DNA of 64,000 nt, taken from positions 2,046,001 to 2,110,000 of the forward strand of contig OZ242313.1 of the NCBI GenBank assembly GCA_965208065.1, given 5' to 3'. The position numbers were made by a program, and so were the translations under genes. The notes under the pieces are model-generated. The model did no database searches. It was not told the origin of the DNA and saw nothing but the letters and a program-made list of their open reading frames with translations. Shown piece after piece: positions 62,560 through 64,000 of the stretch. Position 1 is the first letter of the stretch, and every line of letters starts with the position of its first letter. Source of the stretch: Bin103 sp002238925. Its GTDB lineage: Bacteria; Spirochaetota; Spirochaetia; SZUA-6; Bin103.

Positions 62560-62565
62560 CCGGGC

Positions 62566-64000
62566 TCAGGAATCTGCAGTTGGACGAACTTGCAGGTGGA
62601 GTTCGGCGAGCTGGTGGGTGTCGAGGCGGGCGGGGGAGTTGTCCATCGGGGAGGCGGCCCAGGTGTTCTTCGGGAACGCGATGACGTCCCGGATGGTGGC
62701 TTCGCCGGCCATCAGCATCACGGTGCGGTCGAAGCCGATGGCGGCGCCGCCGTGCGGGGGCGGGCCGTAGCGGAACGCATCGAGCATGAAACCGAAGCGC
62801 TGCGCGGCCTCTTCCTCGGAGACGCCGAGGATCGCGAACACGCGCCGTTGCAGCGCCGGGTCGTGGATCCGGATCGAACCGCTGGCCAGCTCTACGCCGT
62901 TGATCACCGCATCGTACAGTTCGCCGCGCACCGCGGCCGGGTCCTGCTCCAGGCTGTCGAGGTACTGCGCCTGCGGGTTGGAGAACATGTGGTGTTCGGC
63001 GTCCCAGCGCTGCTCCTCCTCGTTCCAGGCGAACAGCGGGAAGTCGGTCACGAAACAGGGCTTGAAGACGCCGGCAGCGGCCAGCCCCTCGCGGCGGGCC
63101 AACTCGGTGCGGACGGCTCCGAGGGCGGTACAGGCGGTGCGCCACGGGGCGGCCACCAGCAGCAGCAGGTCGCCGGGCTCGGCGTCGAGGGCGCGGTAGA
63201 TCTCCGCCTGCTGCGCCTGGTAGAAGCGGGACACGCCGCTCTCCAGGCCATCGGCGCCACACTTCATCCACGCCAGGCCGGCGGCGCCGTAGGTCTTGGC
63301 ATGCTCCTCCAGCTCCTCTACCTGGCGCCGCGAATAGCCGGCCAGGCCGGGGGCGCGCAGCGCCTTGACGGTGTCGCCGCGCTCGGCGGCCTTCTTGAAG
63401 ATGCCGAAGTCGCCGGCGCGCGCCAGCTCGGTGAAGTCGCGCAGCTCCAGGCTCGTAGCGCAGGTCAGGACGGTCCGAGCCGTAACGGTTCATCGCATCG
63501 TGGAACGGTATGCGCGGAAACGGCAGCGGCAGTTCGTGGCCAATGCCGTCGCGGAAGGCGGCGGCGAACGCGGCTTCGAGCACCTCGAGCACGTCGTCCT
63601 GGTCCACGAAGGTCATTTCGAAGTCGAGCTGGGTGAACTCCGGCTGGCGGTCGCCGCGCGCGTCCTCGTCGCGGTAGCAGCGCGCCAACTGGTAGTAGCG
63701 ATCGCAACCGCTCAGCATCAGGAGCTGCTTGAGGATCTGCGGCGACTGCGGCAGGGCGTAGAAGCTGCCCGGGTTCAGGCGCGACGGCACCACGAAGTCG
63801 CGCGCGCCCTCCGGGGTGGAGCGCATCAGGGTAGGAGTCTCGATCTCCAGGAAGCGGCGGCTGTTGAGGGCTTCGCGCATCGCCTGCGCCGCGTGGTGGC
63901 GCAGCGCCAGGTTGCGCTGCATGGTGGCCGAACGCAGGTCGAGGTAGCGGTGCTTCAGGCGCAACTCCTCGCGCGCCTCGGTGTGCGCGCCGGCCTGGTC
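62566..64000 (-). CDS. aspS: Aspartyl-tRNA synthetase, partial, with a frameshift
   Basis: A class II aaRS. The 5' end is outside the window; the visible part starts DQAGAHTEAREELRLKHRYL. Motif 2 is CYRDEDARGDRQPEFTQLDF, and motif 3 is AAIGFDRTVMLMAGE. At about 63450-63451 one extra base (a doubled G on +, CC on -) shifts the frame after GSDRPDLRYE. In the second frame the protein continues LELRDFTELARAGDFGIFKK to the stop at 62566. Removing the base restores one continuous synthetase. As this is an essential gene, a sequencing or assembly error is most likely, but a true lesion cannot be excluded. The bacterial GAD insertion is present in the shifted part. Confidence 0.88.

Noticed and set aside
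63440..63460. Programmed frameshift in aspS
   Set aside because: No slippery heptamer or downstream pseudoknot is apparent, and AspRS is not known to use frameshifting; a sequence error explains it better.

Overview
This is a GC-rich bacterial window (roughly two-thirds G+C by eye) with tightly packed genes, many 4-nt overlapping starts and stops, and GTG or TTG starts. I saw no rRNA, tRNA, CRISPR array, prophage or intact insertion sequence. Three LplA/B/C-type sugar importers, solute-binding proteins with Ala/Gly/Glu-rich mature ends, and abundant sugar hydrolase, sulfatase and PhyH genes suggest an uncultured, carbohydrate-scavenging bacterium. A spirochaete-like lineage would fit, but that is inference from gene style only.

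Layout. 1-8.4 kb (+) is one operon: importer, PhyH dioxygenase, FAD oxidase, FGGY kinase, class II aldolase and a GH127 beta-L-arabinofuranosidase, i.e. uptake and breakdown of an arabinofuranose-containing glycan. 8.3-9.1 kb holds two decayed genes. 9.0-14.3 kb (-) is an acetoin dehydrogenase operon (acoA, acoB, acoC, acoX) led by a COG0523 GTPase and a coupled 31-residue micro-ORF. 14.5-16.6 kb (-) is a DUF222/HNH protein carrying 75-bp palindromic repeats. 17.0-19.8 kb (+) is an SMC/RecF-like ATPase coupled to a small helical, HEPN-like protein. 20.9-23.8 kb is a small accessory island of toxin-antitoxin modules, two intact and several broken, with a probable HsdR scrap.

23.8-36.7 kb is a second glycan locus: a NarL-type two-component system, an importer operon and a GH20 hexosaminidase on +, a second importer operon on -, and a sulfatase on +. 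It looks built for sulfated aminosugar glycans. 36.7-42.2 kb has a DinB protein, a lipoprotein hydrolase, an MFS transporter, a membrane LytTR regulator and a ThDP enzyme.

42.3-48.6 kb is a non-homologous end-joining locus, the most unusual part of the window. ku, a stand-alone ATP-dependent ligase and a BRCT-MerR-TPR protein are coupled on +. Nearby on - lies a LigD whose ligase domain has lost its catalytic lysine. The remainder (48.6-64 kb) is metabolic and housekeeping: DUF309, a PLP ammonia-lyase, a large FAD/Fe-S oxidoreductase, two secreted proteins, acnA with an FAH-family gene, trmL-cysK, a MoxR-like AAA+ with a VWA protein, and an aspS truncated by the window edge and interrupted by a single-base frameshift.
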